A stretch of 64,000 bases of DNA from JANQKX01 sp039028695 (GTDB lineage: Bacteria > Pseudomonadota > Alphaproteobacteria > Kiloniellales > Kiloniellaceae): the NCBI GenBank assembly GCA_039028695.1, contig JBCCHN010000009.1, forward strand, positions 16,134 to 80,133. The letters run 5' to 3'. The notes below the pieces were generated by a model. That model was given only the letters and a program-made list of their open reading frames with translations. It was not told the DNA's origin and searched no databases. A program made the position numbers and the translations under genes. This document shows, in pieces, positions 44,651 to 53,516 of this stretch (positions within the stretch are counted from its first letter, which is position 1; every line of letters starts with the position of its first letter).

Positions 44651-45814
44651 TTGGCGCAGGGGAACAGTATTTTATCAGGATACGGCACCACCGTCTTTGA
44701 GGTGATGTCTCGGCTGGCGGTTGAGCATAAGGCGGTCAACTTGGGGCAAGGCTTTCCCGATGAAGATGGCCCTTTGGATGTTCGCCAAGCCGCAGCCCGG
44801 CACTTGCTGGAGGAAGTCAATCAGTATCCGCCCATGATGGGCTTGCCGCTTTTACGCCAGGCCGTGGCCGCCCATAACAAGCGTTTTTACAGCCTGGAGG
44901 TGGATTGGCAGAGCGAGGTCATGATCACTTCGGGTGCCACCGAGGCCATCGCCGACTGCCTCTTTGGGCTGATCGAGCCAGGTGACGAGGTGGTGCTTAT
45001 CGAGCCCCTTTACGATTGCTACCTGCCCATCGTGCGCCGCGCCGGTGGCATTCCCAAGCTGGTACGTATTACGCCGCCCGATTGGACCCTGCCGCGCGAG
45101 GAACTAGCAGCCGCTTTTTCCGACCGGACCAAGTTGATCGTGATCAACAGCCCCATGAACCCGGCGGCAAAAGTGTTTGATCGATCCGAATTGGACTTCA
45201 TCGCTGAGCTTTTAGTGCGCCACGATGCCTACGCGGTCTGTGACGAGGTGTACGAGCATCTGGTGTTTGACGGCCGCCGGCACGTCCCCCTCATGAGTCT
45301 GCCCGGCATGCGCGAGCGCTGTTTGCGCATCGGCTCGGCGGGCAAGACCTTTTCCCTGACCGGCTGGAAGATCGGTTACATCACTGGCGGCGCAAGCATC
45401 CTGGCACCGGTGGCCAAGGCCCATCAGTTCGTAACCTTCACCACGCCGCCCAATCTGCAGGTGGGTGTGGCCCATGGCCTAGGAAAAGAGGATGACTACT
45501 TTGACAGTCTGATCTCGGACCTAACCGCCAAGCGCGAACGCCTTGGTCGCGGTCTAAAAGACATCGGCTTCGAGGTCATTCCCTGTCAGGGCACCTATTT
45601 CATCACCACCGATATTCGGCCCCTGGGGTTCAATGGGGGAGATGTTGAATTCTGTCGCCGTCTGACCACCGAGGCTGGCGTTGCCGCGGTTCCGGTCAGT
45701 GCCTTTTATCAAGCAGGTGATGTAACTCACTTCGCCCGCTTCTGTTTCTGCAAAAAAGACGAGATCCTCGACGAGGCGCTTGTGCGCTTGCGGCGGTATT
45801 TTGGCAAGGGCTGA
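44651..45814 (+). CDS. PLP-dependent class I/II aminotransferase
   Basis: Encodes 387 residues from a TTG start at 44651, chosen because GGGAGGAAAAGGG lies directly upstream and the protein then starts with AQGNSILSGYGTTVFEVMSR. Motifs: AVNLGQGFPDEDGPLDVRQA, EVMITSGATEAIADCLFGLI, IVINSPMNPAAKVFDRSEL, YAVCDEVYEHLVFDGRRHV, and the PLP Lys in RIGSAGKTFSLTGWKIGYIT (about residue 235). It resembles the YbdL/kynurenine-aminotransferase group (methionine, aromatic or N-succinyl-diaminopimelate transaminases). NSPMNPAAK replaces the usual NPHNP. The substrate cannot be set from sequence alone. Confidence 0.9.
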   Translation: MAQGNSILSGYGTTVFEVMSRLAVEHKAVNLGQGFPDEDGPLDVRQAAARHLLEEVNQYPPMMGLPLLRQAVAAHNKRFYSLEVDWQSEVMITSGATEAIADCLFGLIEPGDEVVLIEPLYDCYLPIVRRAGGIPKLVRITPPDWTLPREELAAAFSDRTKLIVINSPMNPAAKVFDRSELDFIAELLVRHDAYAVCDEVYEHLVFDGRRHVPLMSLPGMRERCLRIGSAGKTFSLTGWKIGYITGGASILAPVAKAHQFVTFTTPPNLQVGVAHGLGKEDDYFDSLISDLTAKRERLGRGLKDIGFEVIPCQGTYFITTDIRPLGFNGGDVEFCRRLTTEAGVAAVPVSAFYQAGDVTHFARFCFCKKDEILDEALVRLRRYFGKG

Positions 45815-45873
45815 CGGTCTTTTGGGTGCTGTACGTGTGTCACCGTAGGTCCCTGCAGTCGATCAAAAACGGC

Positions 45874-47652
45874 TCAGGGCATCCAAACCCACATGATCAT
45901 GGGAATTGCCACGGCCACGATAATGGCATCCAGGGGTAACCCCATGCGCCAATAGTCGGCAAAGTGATAGCCTCCCGGTCCCATGACTAGGGTGTTGGAC
46001 TGGTGCCCGATGGGGGTCAGATAAGGCGAGGCGCTTCCCACGGCCACGGCCATCAAAAAGGGATCGGCGGGCAGGCCGAGGCCCTTGGCGATACTAATGG
46101 CGATCGGGGCCATCAGGACCGCCGTGGGGGAGTTGTGAACCAGGTCCGAGAGCAGCATGGATACAACGAGTAAAAGCGTCAGTAAGGCCCAAATTGGGAT
46201 TTCGCCCGCCAGTTCCGTGATGCCGCCGGCAATTAACGCCGTCCCGCCGGTGCTTTGCAGGGCCTCGCCGATGGGCAGCAGGGCGCCCAATAGCACGATG
46301 ACCGGCCACTCCACCGCATCGTAGACATCTCGCATGGACAGGCAATTGCAAATTAGCAAGGCAACCACCGCCGCCACGAAGGCAATCTGCACCTGGACCA
46401 GCCCGAGGGCGGCCGCGCCGATGGCCAGCGCGAAGATGGCCGCGGGCAAAAGCGACTTCTTGGGCGGCGCCAACGAGATGCCCCGTTCCGCCAGCGGCAG
46501 GCATCCCAAATTCGAAAGAACTTCTTTCAGCGATTGGCGTTCGCCCTGGAGCAGCAAAATATCGCCGGTTTTGAAGCGGATCGATCCCAGGCGGGTCTTA
46601 GGGGCCTGGCCCTGACGGGCGATGGCCAATAGGTTGATGCCATACCGCTCGTGCATTTTCATGCCCCGCATGGAGCGCCCCTCAATCAGCGACAAGGGCA
46701 TGACCACGGCCTCCACCAGTTCGATCTCCTCGGACTCCAAGTCTTCAACACTCAAATGGGGCTCGCGGCTCACCTCCAGTTTGTTTTCGGCAAAGAGGGG
46801 ATTTAGGGCGGTGGGGTCTCCCTCAAGGATTAAAATATCACCGGCTCTGAGGCGTTCGGTCCCGGCCGGCGCGAATCGCCGCCTCTCACCCCGGATGGTC
46901 ATCATCAGCGAGACTTCGTTGTCGCAGAGATGCTCCAAAGCGCGAATTTGCTTTCCGACCAGATCGGACTTTTCCGGTACCCGTGCTTCAATGATATAGG
47001 CCTCGATCTCGAATCGATCATGATCATCCGGATTGCTGCGCCGGTTGGCCGGCAGCAGACGCCAGCCAACAAGCGAAATGAACAACATGCCGGCAACCGC
47101 GACCGCCAAGCCGACCGGCGTGAAGTCGAACATGGAAAAAGCCGCGCCCTCGGCCGACTCGCGAAAACTGGCGATGATGATATTGGGGGGTGTTCCGATC
47201 AGGGTGACGAGCCCCCCCAGCAAGGTGGCAAAGGAGAGGGGCATTAAAATGCGCGATGGCGGCTCTTTGGAGAGCGCCGCGTTGCGCAGAGCCACCGGTA
47301 GCATGAGGGCGAGCGCGCCCACATTATTCATGAAGGCGGATAGAACCGCGGCCATGCTGCCGGTCGCGGCAATTTGGCTCGAGGGCCGGTTGCGACTTCT
47401 GGACAAAAGGCCGACCAGCAGCTCCACCACCCCCGAGATTTTCAGGGCCCGGCTGATAATAAGGACGGCGGCGACGGTGATCACGGCCGGGTGCCCAAAG
47501 CCCATAAAGGCGTCATGGGCGGGGACCACCCCGGCAAATACCACCACCAACAAGGCCAAAACGGCGACCACGTCGTAGCGCCACTTGCCCCAGGCAAAAA
47601 GCACCATCGCGCAGGCTAGAACGGCGAAAATAATGCCTTGGTCAAACGTCAT
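45874..47652 (-). CDS. SLC13-family (DASS/ArsB-NhaD superfamily) permease with TrkA-C domains
   Basis: Encodes 592 residues. Two membrane halves flank two central RCK_C/TrkA-C domains (about residues 205-290 and 300-380: EIVGKQ-like VGKQIRALEHLCDNEVSLMM, then EAVVMPLSLIEGRSMRGMKM and RFKTGDILLLQGERQSLKEV). The first half holds GGLVTLIGTPPNIIIASFRE and the second SDLVHNSPTAVLMAPIAISI, conserved ion/substrate hairpins. Members import dicarboxylates or sulfate with sodium or protons; SAC1/CitT-like proteins with this layout are often sulfate or organic-anion carriers. Single gene, convergent with the aminotransferase. Confidence 0.88.
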   Translation of the reverse strand: MTFDQGIIFAVLACAMVLFAWGKWRYDVVAVLALLVVVFAGVVPAHDAFMGFGHPAVITVAAVLIISRALKISGVVELLVGLLSRSRNRPSSQIAATGSMAAVLSAFMNNVGALALMLPVALRNAALSKEPPSRILMPLSFATLLGGLVTLIGTPPNIIIASFRESAEGAAFSMFDFTPVGLAVAVAGMLFISLVGWRLLPANRRSNPDDHDRFEIEAYIIEARVPEKSDLVGKQIRALEHLCDNEVSLMMTIRGERRRFAPAGTERLRAGDILILEGDPTALNPLFAENKLEVSREPHLSVEDLESEEIELVEAVVMPLSLIEGRSMRGMKMHERYGINLLAIARQGQAPKTRLGSIRFKTGDILLLQGERQSLKEVLSNLGCLPLAERGISLAPPKKSLLPAAIFALAIGAAALGLVQVQIAFVAAVVALLICNCLSMRDVYDAVEWPVIVLLGALLPIGEALQSTGGTALIAGGITELAGEIPIWALLTLLLVVSMLLSDLVHNSPTAVLMAPIAISIAKGLGLPADPFLMAVAVGSASPYLTPIGHQSNTLVMGPGGYHFADYWRMGLPLDAIIVAVAIPMIMWVWMP

Positions 47653-47897
47653 AAATAAAAAGGTCTTGAAATCAAAAATAAAACAGCGCTGATCGAGACT
47701 TTACACCATCAATCGCCTTATTTGGTTACAAATTACATAACCAGAGGCAAAGTCTTGAAGTTTGAATTCGGAGCCCTTAAAGAAAACTAAGAAAAAGTGA
47801 GCTTTCCTGCGGTGCGTGGCCTGCTTCCTGACCATGGATCTGTTTGTTGACGCGGGTCTGAACGCCCCCCTTAAACTGGAAACCTGGTGGACCGATC

Positions 47898-48416
47898 GTG
47901 ATCAGATACCTGAAAAGAGCCTGTTTTTATTTGCTTTGCCCATTATTTTGGGGGCCCGCAGCTGCCGATTCCACGGCCCAACTTTCGGGCTTTCTGAGCG
48001 ACGTGGCACCCATTTGCCAGGTGGAGCCCGGCGCGGTGTGTGTCGACCTGGCTTGGCAGTTCGTGGATGGGGACGGGGACGGTCAAGTCAGCCTTGCCGA
48101 GGCTGAGGATTTGCACGCGACGGTTCAATCCTGGGCATCGGGCGCCGAGGGCGAATTGCCGCCGCGAACCCGGACGGGCGTGCTTTTGGGCCTGTTCTTG
48201 GTGAATTCCGCCGGTTTGGATGCTCTTTTTGCCGGTTTTGACGTGGATCAGGACGGTATTTTGACCCAAGAAGAGTTTCTGGCGGATGTTCAGCTCGACG
48301 AAAGGCCCCTGGGGGATACCCTCTTGGATGAAGATGCGGTGGATCGCCCCGCCGTCGCGGCCCGCTTTGGCGCCTTGGCGCCTCTCCTGCAAAAGGTTTA
48401 CCCGCCGTCAAATTAG
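47898..48416 (+). CDS. Secreted EF-hand protein
   Basis: Encodes 172 residues from a GTG start. A signal peptide is likely (residues 1-23, FYLLCPLFWGPAAAD). Two EF-hand loops are clear: DGDGDGQVSLAE (about residues 56-68) and DVDQDGILTQEE (about 117-129), each with Asp at positions 1, 3, 5 and an acidic residue at 12. Two Cys (PICQVEPGAVCVD) may form a disulfide. Calcium binding in the periplasm is expected; no enzyme domain is present. A single gene between the SLC13 permease (divergent) and a small hypothetical gene. Confidence 0.78.
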   Translation: MIRYLKRACFYLLCPLFWGPAAADSTAQLSGFLSDVAPICQVEPGAVCVDLAWQFVDGDGDGQVSLAEAEDLHATVQSWASGAEGELPPRTRTGVLLGLFLVNSAGLDALFAGFDVDQDGILTQEEFLADVQLDERPLGDTLLDEDAVDRPAVAARFGALAPLLQKVYPPSN

Positions 48417-48556
48417 CTAAAGGCAAAATTGGTCGTAATCTGCGGCCCGGGCTGGTTCAGCGCTGCGTCCTGTCCTCAAACCTCGACTGAATGTGTCTTG
48501 CGATTTCTTCGGTCTTGACCGACAATTTCCTCAATCGCTGACATGAGAGAGCTTCC

Positions 48557-48787
48557 ATGCCCTTGTTTCGCAACCTTATCTTTCAAGCCGCCCGGCGACT
48601 GGCCCAGGACCCAAAGGCGCGGGCCAAAGCGGGCGAGATGTATCAGGATAGTGTAAGGCCTCGGCTTTCCGCCGCGCGGGACGAGCTTCGCGACCTATCA
48701 AACGAGGCTAGTCCGACCCGTGACCCCAAGGGTTTCGCTCGGGCTTTGGGGCGGCGGGTCGCCCAGATCCAAAAAAACCGCGATTGA
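48557..48787 (+). CDS. Small conserved alphaproteobacterial protein
   Basis: Encodes 76 residues: PLFRNLIFQAARRLAQDPKA, then a helix rich in Arg, Ala, Asp and Glu, ending in ALGRRVAQIQKNRD. It is strongly charged, has no signal peptide or membrane segment, and its composition and codon use match its neighbours. Similar short helical proteins with a PLFRNL start occur in alphaproteobacteria, to my recollection without known function. ATG is preceded by GAGAGCTTCC. Confidence 0.6.
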   Translation: MPLFRNLIFQAARRLAQDPKARAKAGEMYQDSVRPRLSAARDELRDLSNEASPTRDPKGFARALGRRVAQIQKNRD

Positions 48788-48953
48788 GGCCCGAGACACC
48801 CTTTCAATGGACCGCCTGGACTGGTACTGGCGGGTACAGGACGCTGTTTCAACAGTCCAATGGGTATGATTCCTAAAGAATCGCTTCGATGAATTTGATA
48901 GAATTGTCCACTAGACGAACTGCCGCCACCGCTTAGCAACGGGAGAAACAAAG

Positions 48954-49457
48954 ATTTCAAAGGGTTTTAACGCCTCGGAGCGGGAGCGCTTCCACAATCT
49001 CCTGAAATTGGCGGCGGAAAGCCCCTTTCAGGGGGAGCGCGATAATGCCCTGGCGGCGGCTGAGCGCCTGGCGGCCCGCTTCGACATGACCATCGACGAG
49101 GCGGCCAGTGATGGGGGCGCGCCAGCTCAAAAGCCTGAGCCGCCGCGCGTGGTGGACCCGAGCGAGGCCCGCTTCGCTCAGTCCGTGCACATGATGGATC
49201 AGTTCTTGCGCACGGATAAGGCGCGGCGGGACGCGGCCATGCGGGCGGCTTACAAAAAAGGGCTAGATGCTGAGCTGAGTCGTCGCCAGTCGAACACGCG
49301 GCAGCCTCGCGCCAGCCGAGCCCGGATGAACCCCTATAAGCACGCCGCGGTTCTGCTTCGAGAAACCTCGCTGCCCTTTAAGGAAATCTCCCGGATCACG
49401 GGGTTGGACGTTTATAAGGTGGTAGGCATGAAGCTAAAAATGCGCCGCGCCGCCTGA
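48954..49457 (+). CDS. DUF2786-domain protein with probable ATT start
   Basis: Encodes 167 residues if it starts at the ATT at 48954. The conserved DUF2786 helix pair (ERERFHNLLKLAAESPFQGE, then RDNALAAAERLAARFDMTID) begins upstream of the first usual start, a TTG at 49008 that would cut the domain in half. Back to the in-frame TAG at 48912 there is no ATG, GTG or TTG, but GGGAG lies 8 nt before ATT. The C-terminal half has a putative HTH-like segment (LLRETSLPFKEISRITGLDV, then YKVVGMKLKMRR). The role is unknown; DUF2786 proteins are small and often basic. A base error in the assembly is the alternative. Confidence 0.65.
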   Translation: MSKGFNASERERFHNLLKLAAESPFQGERDNALAAAERLAARFDMTIDEAASDGGAPAQKPEPPRVVDPSEARFAQSVHMMDQFLRTDKARRDAAMRAAYKKGLDAELSRRQSNTRQPRASRARMNPYKHAAVLLRETSLPFKEISRITGLDVYKVVGMKLKMRRAA

Positions 49458-49480
49458 CCTCAAAATAGATCAAGCTGGTA

Positions 49481-51415
49481 TTAGCTTTCGTATCCAAAAT
49501 TATCGATATGCTGTCGCAATAAAGGGGACATCAATTCTGCGGCTTTCGGATAGTGCCGCCAGCGCCCGAGCGAGGTGCGGTAAAGAGGTTGAACGACCTG
49601 ATCATAGCTCGGCGTGACGATATAGCGGTCTTGCGCAGCCTGCCGGTAGTCCAGAACCGCCGGGTCCCAATCCAACTCCAAAAACCCGATCAGACCCCGC
49701 GCATGGGCTTCCAAATTCTCAATGAGGTCCTCGTATTTGACCGGATGCCACGCCAGGCTCGTGTGACGGCGATAAGTTTCCCACAGGGTCATAACCTGAT
49801 GATAGAGCGTGCAGGTAGCCTCCAAATTCGGGAAGCCGGCGATACCGGCTTGTAGGCGGAAAAGGTTGGTATGACAGCTTAAACAGACATCCCGAGGGTC
49901 CCTTAAGGCCAAGATGACCTTCGCTCGGGGAAAGAGGCCTTGGACCAGCCATAGATTGATCAAGTTCAAGGGGAGCTTGTCCACCAGGATAGGATCGGCA
50001 TCCGAATCGCCGGTGATCGGAGCGCCCCATTGGGCTGCTCTTACCCAATAGTCCCGGCGCAACACCGCCTTCTGGTCTTGAGACAGAGAGCCAAAACGTT
50101 GGAGTTGGGCAAGGCGACTGTCGCCTAAGGCGGCGGCGACCTCGTCCAACAGGGGCTTTTCCTCCAAGACGTGTAAACGGGGATGGGCGTTGAGGATTTG
50201 ATCCAAAAGTGTGGTACCCGAGCGCGGAAAGCCAACCAGGAAGATCGGGTCGGCAGTTCCTTCATCTTTCGCACGGTATGTATCTGCCTTTAGAGACGCA
50301 AAGCCTTCTGGCCTTTCAAGCTGCTCGGCCAAAGCCGCGATCTCAGTCAAATAGGCTTCACTCATTGAATGCCAGTCTGGGGTCATTTCCCGATTGGTTT
50401 GATTGGCCAGGTCAAAAAAGGACAGGGAGTGGTCGAACTCGCCTTGAGCCTCATATAGTCCGGCAAGCTCGTGGTAGGCCCGGGCCAGGGCCGGTCGCTC
50501 CGTTTCCCGGCCTGAACTTTTTAGCTGGGCGATGAGGCTTTGGTATCGGCGGATGGCCTCGGCGGTCTTGCCCTCGCGCTTGGCCAGTTTGGCCAGAATT
50601 AGCGTGGCCTCAGGATAGGACGGCGCCCTTTTTAAGGCGGCCCCGGCAGCCTGTCGGGCTTCATCCAGGCGATGGGCGCGTTCCAAGAGGGCGGCCAGGT
50701 TGCTCAAAGTGGCGGGCGTGGGTGCGACGGCAATGGCGGCTTGATAGTGTTCGATGGCCTTTGAGCGCTCGCCCTTTTCCCGATACAAAATGGCAAGATT
50801 GTTGTGGGTGGAGGGATCGTTTGGGTTTGCCTGGAGGGCTCTTTGGTAAAATTTCTCTGCATTCAGGGCCTGGCCTTGCCGCTGATAGAGAAAGCCCAGA
50901 CTATTCAGCGCGCCCCCGTGCCCTGGCTCCTGATCGATCACCTCTTGATAAAGTGCTACGGCTTTGGCTGAGTCGCCCAGGTTTTGCCAAACATGGCCTA
51001 AGTTCACCTTCAGGCCGGCATCCTCAGGCCGGTCAGACAGTGCTGCCAAAAAACAGTCTCGGGCTGCGGCGAAATTACCTATGCCTACATAAGCGGCACC
51101 CAGATGAGCCTGCGCTTCGGGCAGATTAGGGTTGATCTCGATGAGCCGTTTCAATAGGGCGATTCCTTCGGGGAGCTGCCGCTTTTGCAGGCAAAGGAGA
51201 GCCAGATGCAAAAGGGCCCCTTGGTGGCTGGGAGCAATGGAGAGGGTTCTTCGGAAGTGGCCTTCCGCTGCCGTCGGTTTGCCATCTTGATGAGCGGCGA
51301 GGCCCTTTTGAAAGAGCTCGGTCGCTGCCACTGCCGTCTCCCTTCTCGTGGGCGAACCATCACCACCCCGGTCGGGCGAAAGAAAGATACCTTGGCGTAG
51401 CAGCAAGCTCATCAT
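49481..51415 (-). CDS. TPR-repeat sulfotransferase
   Basis: Encodes 644 residues. The N-terminal half (about 33-330) holds at least eight TPR repeats, such as AHQDGKPTAAEGHFRRTLSI, QNLGDSAKAVALYQEVIDQE and REKGERSKAIEHYQAAIAVA. The C-terminal half is a sulfotransferase: the PAPS loop in PIFLVGFPRSGTTLLDQILN (about residue 393) and the 3'-phosphate region ILALRDPRDVCLSCHTNLF. It should transfer sulfate from PAPS to an unidentified protein or glycan. The start is uncertain: two adjacent ATGs (51415, 51412) have no RBS, and a GTG near 51330, just before the first TPR, is an alternative. Confidence 0.88.
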   Translation of the reverse strand: MMSLLLRQGIFLSPDRGGDGSPTRRETAVAATELFQKGLAAHQDGKPTAAEGHFRRTLSIAPSHQGALLHLALLCLQKRQLPEGIALLKRLIEINPNLPEAQAHLGAAYVGIGNFAAARDCFLAALSDRPEDAGLKVNLGHVWQNLGDSAKAVALYQEVIDQEPGHGGALNSLGFLYQRQGQALNAEKFYQRALQANPNDPSTHNNLAILYREKGERSKAIEHYQAAIAVAPTPATLSNLAALLERAHRLDEARQAAGAALKRAPSYPEATLILAKLAKREGKTAEAIRRYQSLIAQLKSSGRETERPALARAYHELAGLYEAQGEFDHSLSFFDLANQTNREMTPDWHSMSEAYLTEIAALAEQLERPEGFASLKADTYRAKDEGTADPIFLVGFPRSGTTLLDQILNAHPRLHVLEEKPLLDEVAAALGDSRLAQLQRFGSLSQDQKAVLRRDYWVRAAQWGAPITGDSDADPILVDKLPLNLINLWLVQGLFPRAKVILALRDPRDVCLSCHTNLFRLQAGIAGFPNLEATCTLYHQVMTLWETYRRHTSLAWHPVKYEDLIENLEAHARGLIGFLELDWDPAVLDYRQAAQDRYIVTPSYDQVVQPLYRTSLGRWRHYPKAAELMSPLLRQHIDNFGYES

Positions 51416-51450
51416 GTCAAATGTGCTTTAAGTGACCGATCCGGCGGCAC

Positions 51451-51476
51451 TTTAAAGGGGCGCGGCCTTTCGCGCC
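51451..51476 (-). terminator. Probable terminator after dpp operon
   Basis: Read on the minus strand, GGCGCG-AAAGGC-CGCGCC is followed by CCTTTAAAG. It lies 11-36 nt after the dppF stop, in the only gap between dppF and the TPR-sulfotransferase gene. Confidence 0.5.
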
Positions 51477-51486
51477 AGCCGCTGCT

Positions 51487-52494
51487 TTAGGGGCTTTCCA
51501 TTCCGCCATGGGTCGCCGGCATCCGATTTTCGTGCACGGCATGGCAGGACACCTCCGACCTGCCGGCGGGCTTCATAACCGGAGCTTCCGTCCGGCAGCG
51601 GTCCGCGACAAAGGTGCAGCGGGGATGAAACGGACAGCCGCTGGGTGGATCGATGGGCGAAGGAAGCTCGCCGGTCAGTTTGATCCGCTGGCGCTTACGG
51701 CCGGGATCGGCCATGGGCGTGGCCGAGAGGAGGGCCTGGGTGTAGGGGTGGCGCGGTTGCTGGAATATCTCCTCACGGCTACCGTGTTCAACCGGGCGGC
51801 CCAGATACATGACGATCACCTCATCGGCGATATGACGCACCACGGATAGATCGTGAGAGATAAAGAGGTACGCCAGATTAAACTCTTCTTGAAGCTCGGC
51901 CAGAAGGTTAAGGACTTGAGCCTGAATCGAGACATCCAACGCCGAAACCGGTTCGTCCAGGATAACGATCTTGGGCTTAAGCATCAGGGCGCGGGCGATG
52001 GCTATGCGTTGGCGCTGACCGCCCGAAAACATGTGGGGATAGCGTGCGTAGTGTTCCGGGCGCAGGCCCACCCGTGCCATCATCTTTTCCGCTGCTGCCC
52101 GTCGCTCGGCCCCGCTCAGGGAGGTGTTGATCTTCAACGGCTCCTGCAGAATTGTGCCGATCTTTTGCCGAGGGTTGAGCGATCCGTAGGGGTCTTGGAA
52201 AACGATCTGAACGGTTTTGTGCAGAGATTGAATAGTCTGACGATCAGCCGTGGTGACCTCGATATCGCCGATCTTCAAGCTGCCTGAGGTGGGCTTTTCG
52301 ATGAGCGTGACCAGGCGGGCTAGAGTGGATTTTCCGCAGCCCGACTCCCCCACGACCGCCAAGGTCTTGCCGGCCTCCAAGGTGAAACTTGCGCCGCCGA
52401 GGGCCTTGACCGTCGCGCCTTTGGAAAAAAGGCTTTGTTTGACCGCGTAGTGGCGGGTCAGTTCGATTGCTTCCAAAACCTGGGCCGAACTCAT
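51487..52494 (-). CDS. dppF: Peptide ABC transporter ATP-binding protein (DppF-like)
   Basis: Encodes 335 residues. Walker A GESGCGKSTLARLV (about residue 56), the QIVFQDPYGSLNPR Q-loop, signature FSGGQRQRIAIARAL, and Walker B VILDEPVSALDVSIQAQ, followed by an oligopeptide/dipeptide C-terminal domain (SPIDPPSGCPFHPRCTFVAD) that may bind an iron-sulfur cluster in this family. Its start overlaps the stop of dppD by 4 nt (ATGA). Last gene of dppABCDF. Confidence 0.95.
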   Translation of the reverse strand: MSSAQVLEAIELTRHYAVKQSLFSKGATVKALGGASFTLEAGKTLAVVGESGCGKSTLARLVTLIEKPTSGSLKIGDIEVTTADRQTIQSLHKTVQIVFQDPYGSLNPRQKIGTILQEPLKINTSLSGAERRAAAEKMMARVGLRPEHYARYPHMFSGGQRQRIAIARALMLKPKIVILDEPVSALDVSIQAQVLNLLAELQEEFNLAYLFISHDLSVVRHIADEVIVMYLGRPVEHGSREEIFQQPRHPYTQALLSATPMADPGRKRQRIKLTGELPSPIDPPSGCPFHPRCTFVADRCRTEAPVMKPAGRSEVSCHAVHENRMPATHGGMESP

Positions 52495-53516
52495 GGTCGC
52501 ATCGCCTTTCCATCGCCACCTGTTCCAACACTATGGGTCGGATATCCACTCGGCTTGCCGTCGACTAAGGGATAGTGACACAGAGCCGCGCCACCCTCGT
52601 CGGTGCTGCGCTGGGGCGGCTCCTGACGGCAGCGATCGGTGGCAAAGCCACAGCGTGGGTTAAAGAGGCAGCCATCCGGCCGATCCAGTTGACCCGGCAC
52701 CACACCGGGGATGGAGGGCAGGTGCTTGCTTCGGCTGCGTTCCGGCAAGGCATCCAAAAGTGCGGCCGTATAGGGGTGGGCCGGTGCGGAAAAAAGGCCT
52801 TGCACGTCCCGGCGTTCCACCTGCTGGCCCGCGTACTGAACCACCACCCGCTGGGCCGTCTCTGCTACTACACCCATATCGTGGGTGATCAGGATCAAAG
52901 CCATCCCCCGATCCCGCTGCAGGGACAATAAGAGCTCCAAAATCTGCGCCTGAATGGTAACGTCCAAGGCGGTGGTTGGTTCGTCCGCGATAAGGACCTG
53001 TGGGTTACAGGCGATGGACATGGCAATCATCACCCGCTGGTTCATGCCGCCAGACATCTGATGAGGAAAGGCGCTGAGGCGGGTTTCCGGGGCGGGAATG
53101 CCGACCTGATCGAGAAGCTCCACCGCCCGGCGGCGGCGCTCCTGTCGCGTGCCGCCCAGGTGAACCTTCATCGCCTCGGTGATTTGGAAGCCTACCGTAA
53201 AGCAGGGATTAAGGCTGGTCATGGGCTCTTGAAAGATCATGGCGATGTCCTTGCCGATGATCTGGCGCCGCGCCTTAGGAGCCATTGTGAGCAAGTCTTG
53301 GCCGTTGAAGGACATGTGATCCGCCTTGACCACGGCAGTCCATGGCAGCAAGCCCATGAGTGCTAACATGGCTACCGACTTGCCCGATCCCGATTCGCCG
53401 ACAATGGCCACCACGTCTCCTTGGCCCACATCCATGTCCACCGAGTCCACGGCCCGGAACAGGCCGTGAGCCGTGCGGAATTCCACCGAGAGGTTTCTGA
53501 TTTCGAGCAGGCTCAT
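52491..53516 (-). CDS. dppD: Peptide ABC transporter ATP-binding protein (DppD-like)
   Basis: Encodes 341 residues from ATG 53516 (SLLEIRNLSVEFRTAHGLFR); a longer frame upstream lies inside dppC and adds an unrelated 51-residue leader. Walker A GESGSGKSVAMLALMG (about residue 42), Q-loop AMIFQEPMTSLNPCFTVG, signature MSGGMNQRVMIAMSI, Walker B LIADEPTTALDVTIQAQ. The C-terminal DRPDGCLFNPRCGFATDRC Cys cluster is typical. The start overlaps the dppC stop by ATGA, so translation is coupled. Confidence 0.95.
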   Translation of the reverse strand: MSLLEIRNLSVEFRTAHGLFRAVDSVDMDVGQGDVVAIVGESGSGKSVAMLALMGLLPWTAVVKADHMSFNGQDLLTMAPKARRQIIGKDIAMIFQEPMTSLNPCFTVGFQITEAMKVHLGGTRQERRRRAVELLDQVGIPAPETRLSAFPHQMSGGMNQRVMIAMSIACNPQVLIADEPTTALDVTIQAQILELLLSLQRDRGMALILITHDMGVVAETAQRVVVQYAGQQVERRDVQGLFSAPAHPYTAALLDALPERSRSKHLPSIPGVVPGQLDRPDGCLFNPRCGFATDRCRQEPPQRSTDEGGAALCHYPLVDGKPSGYPTHSVGTGGDGKAMRP

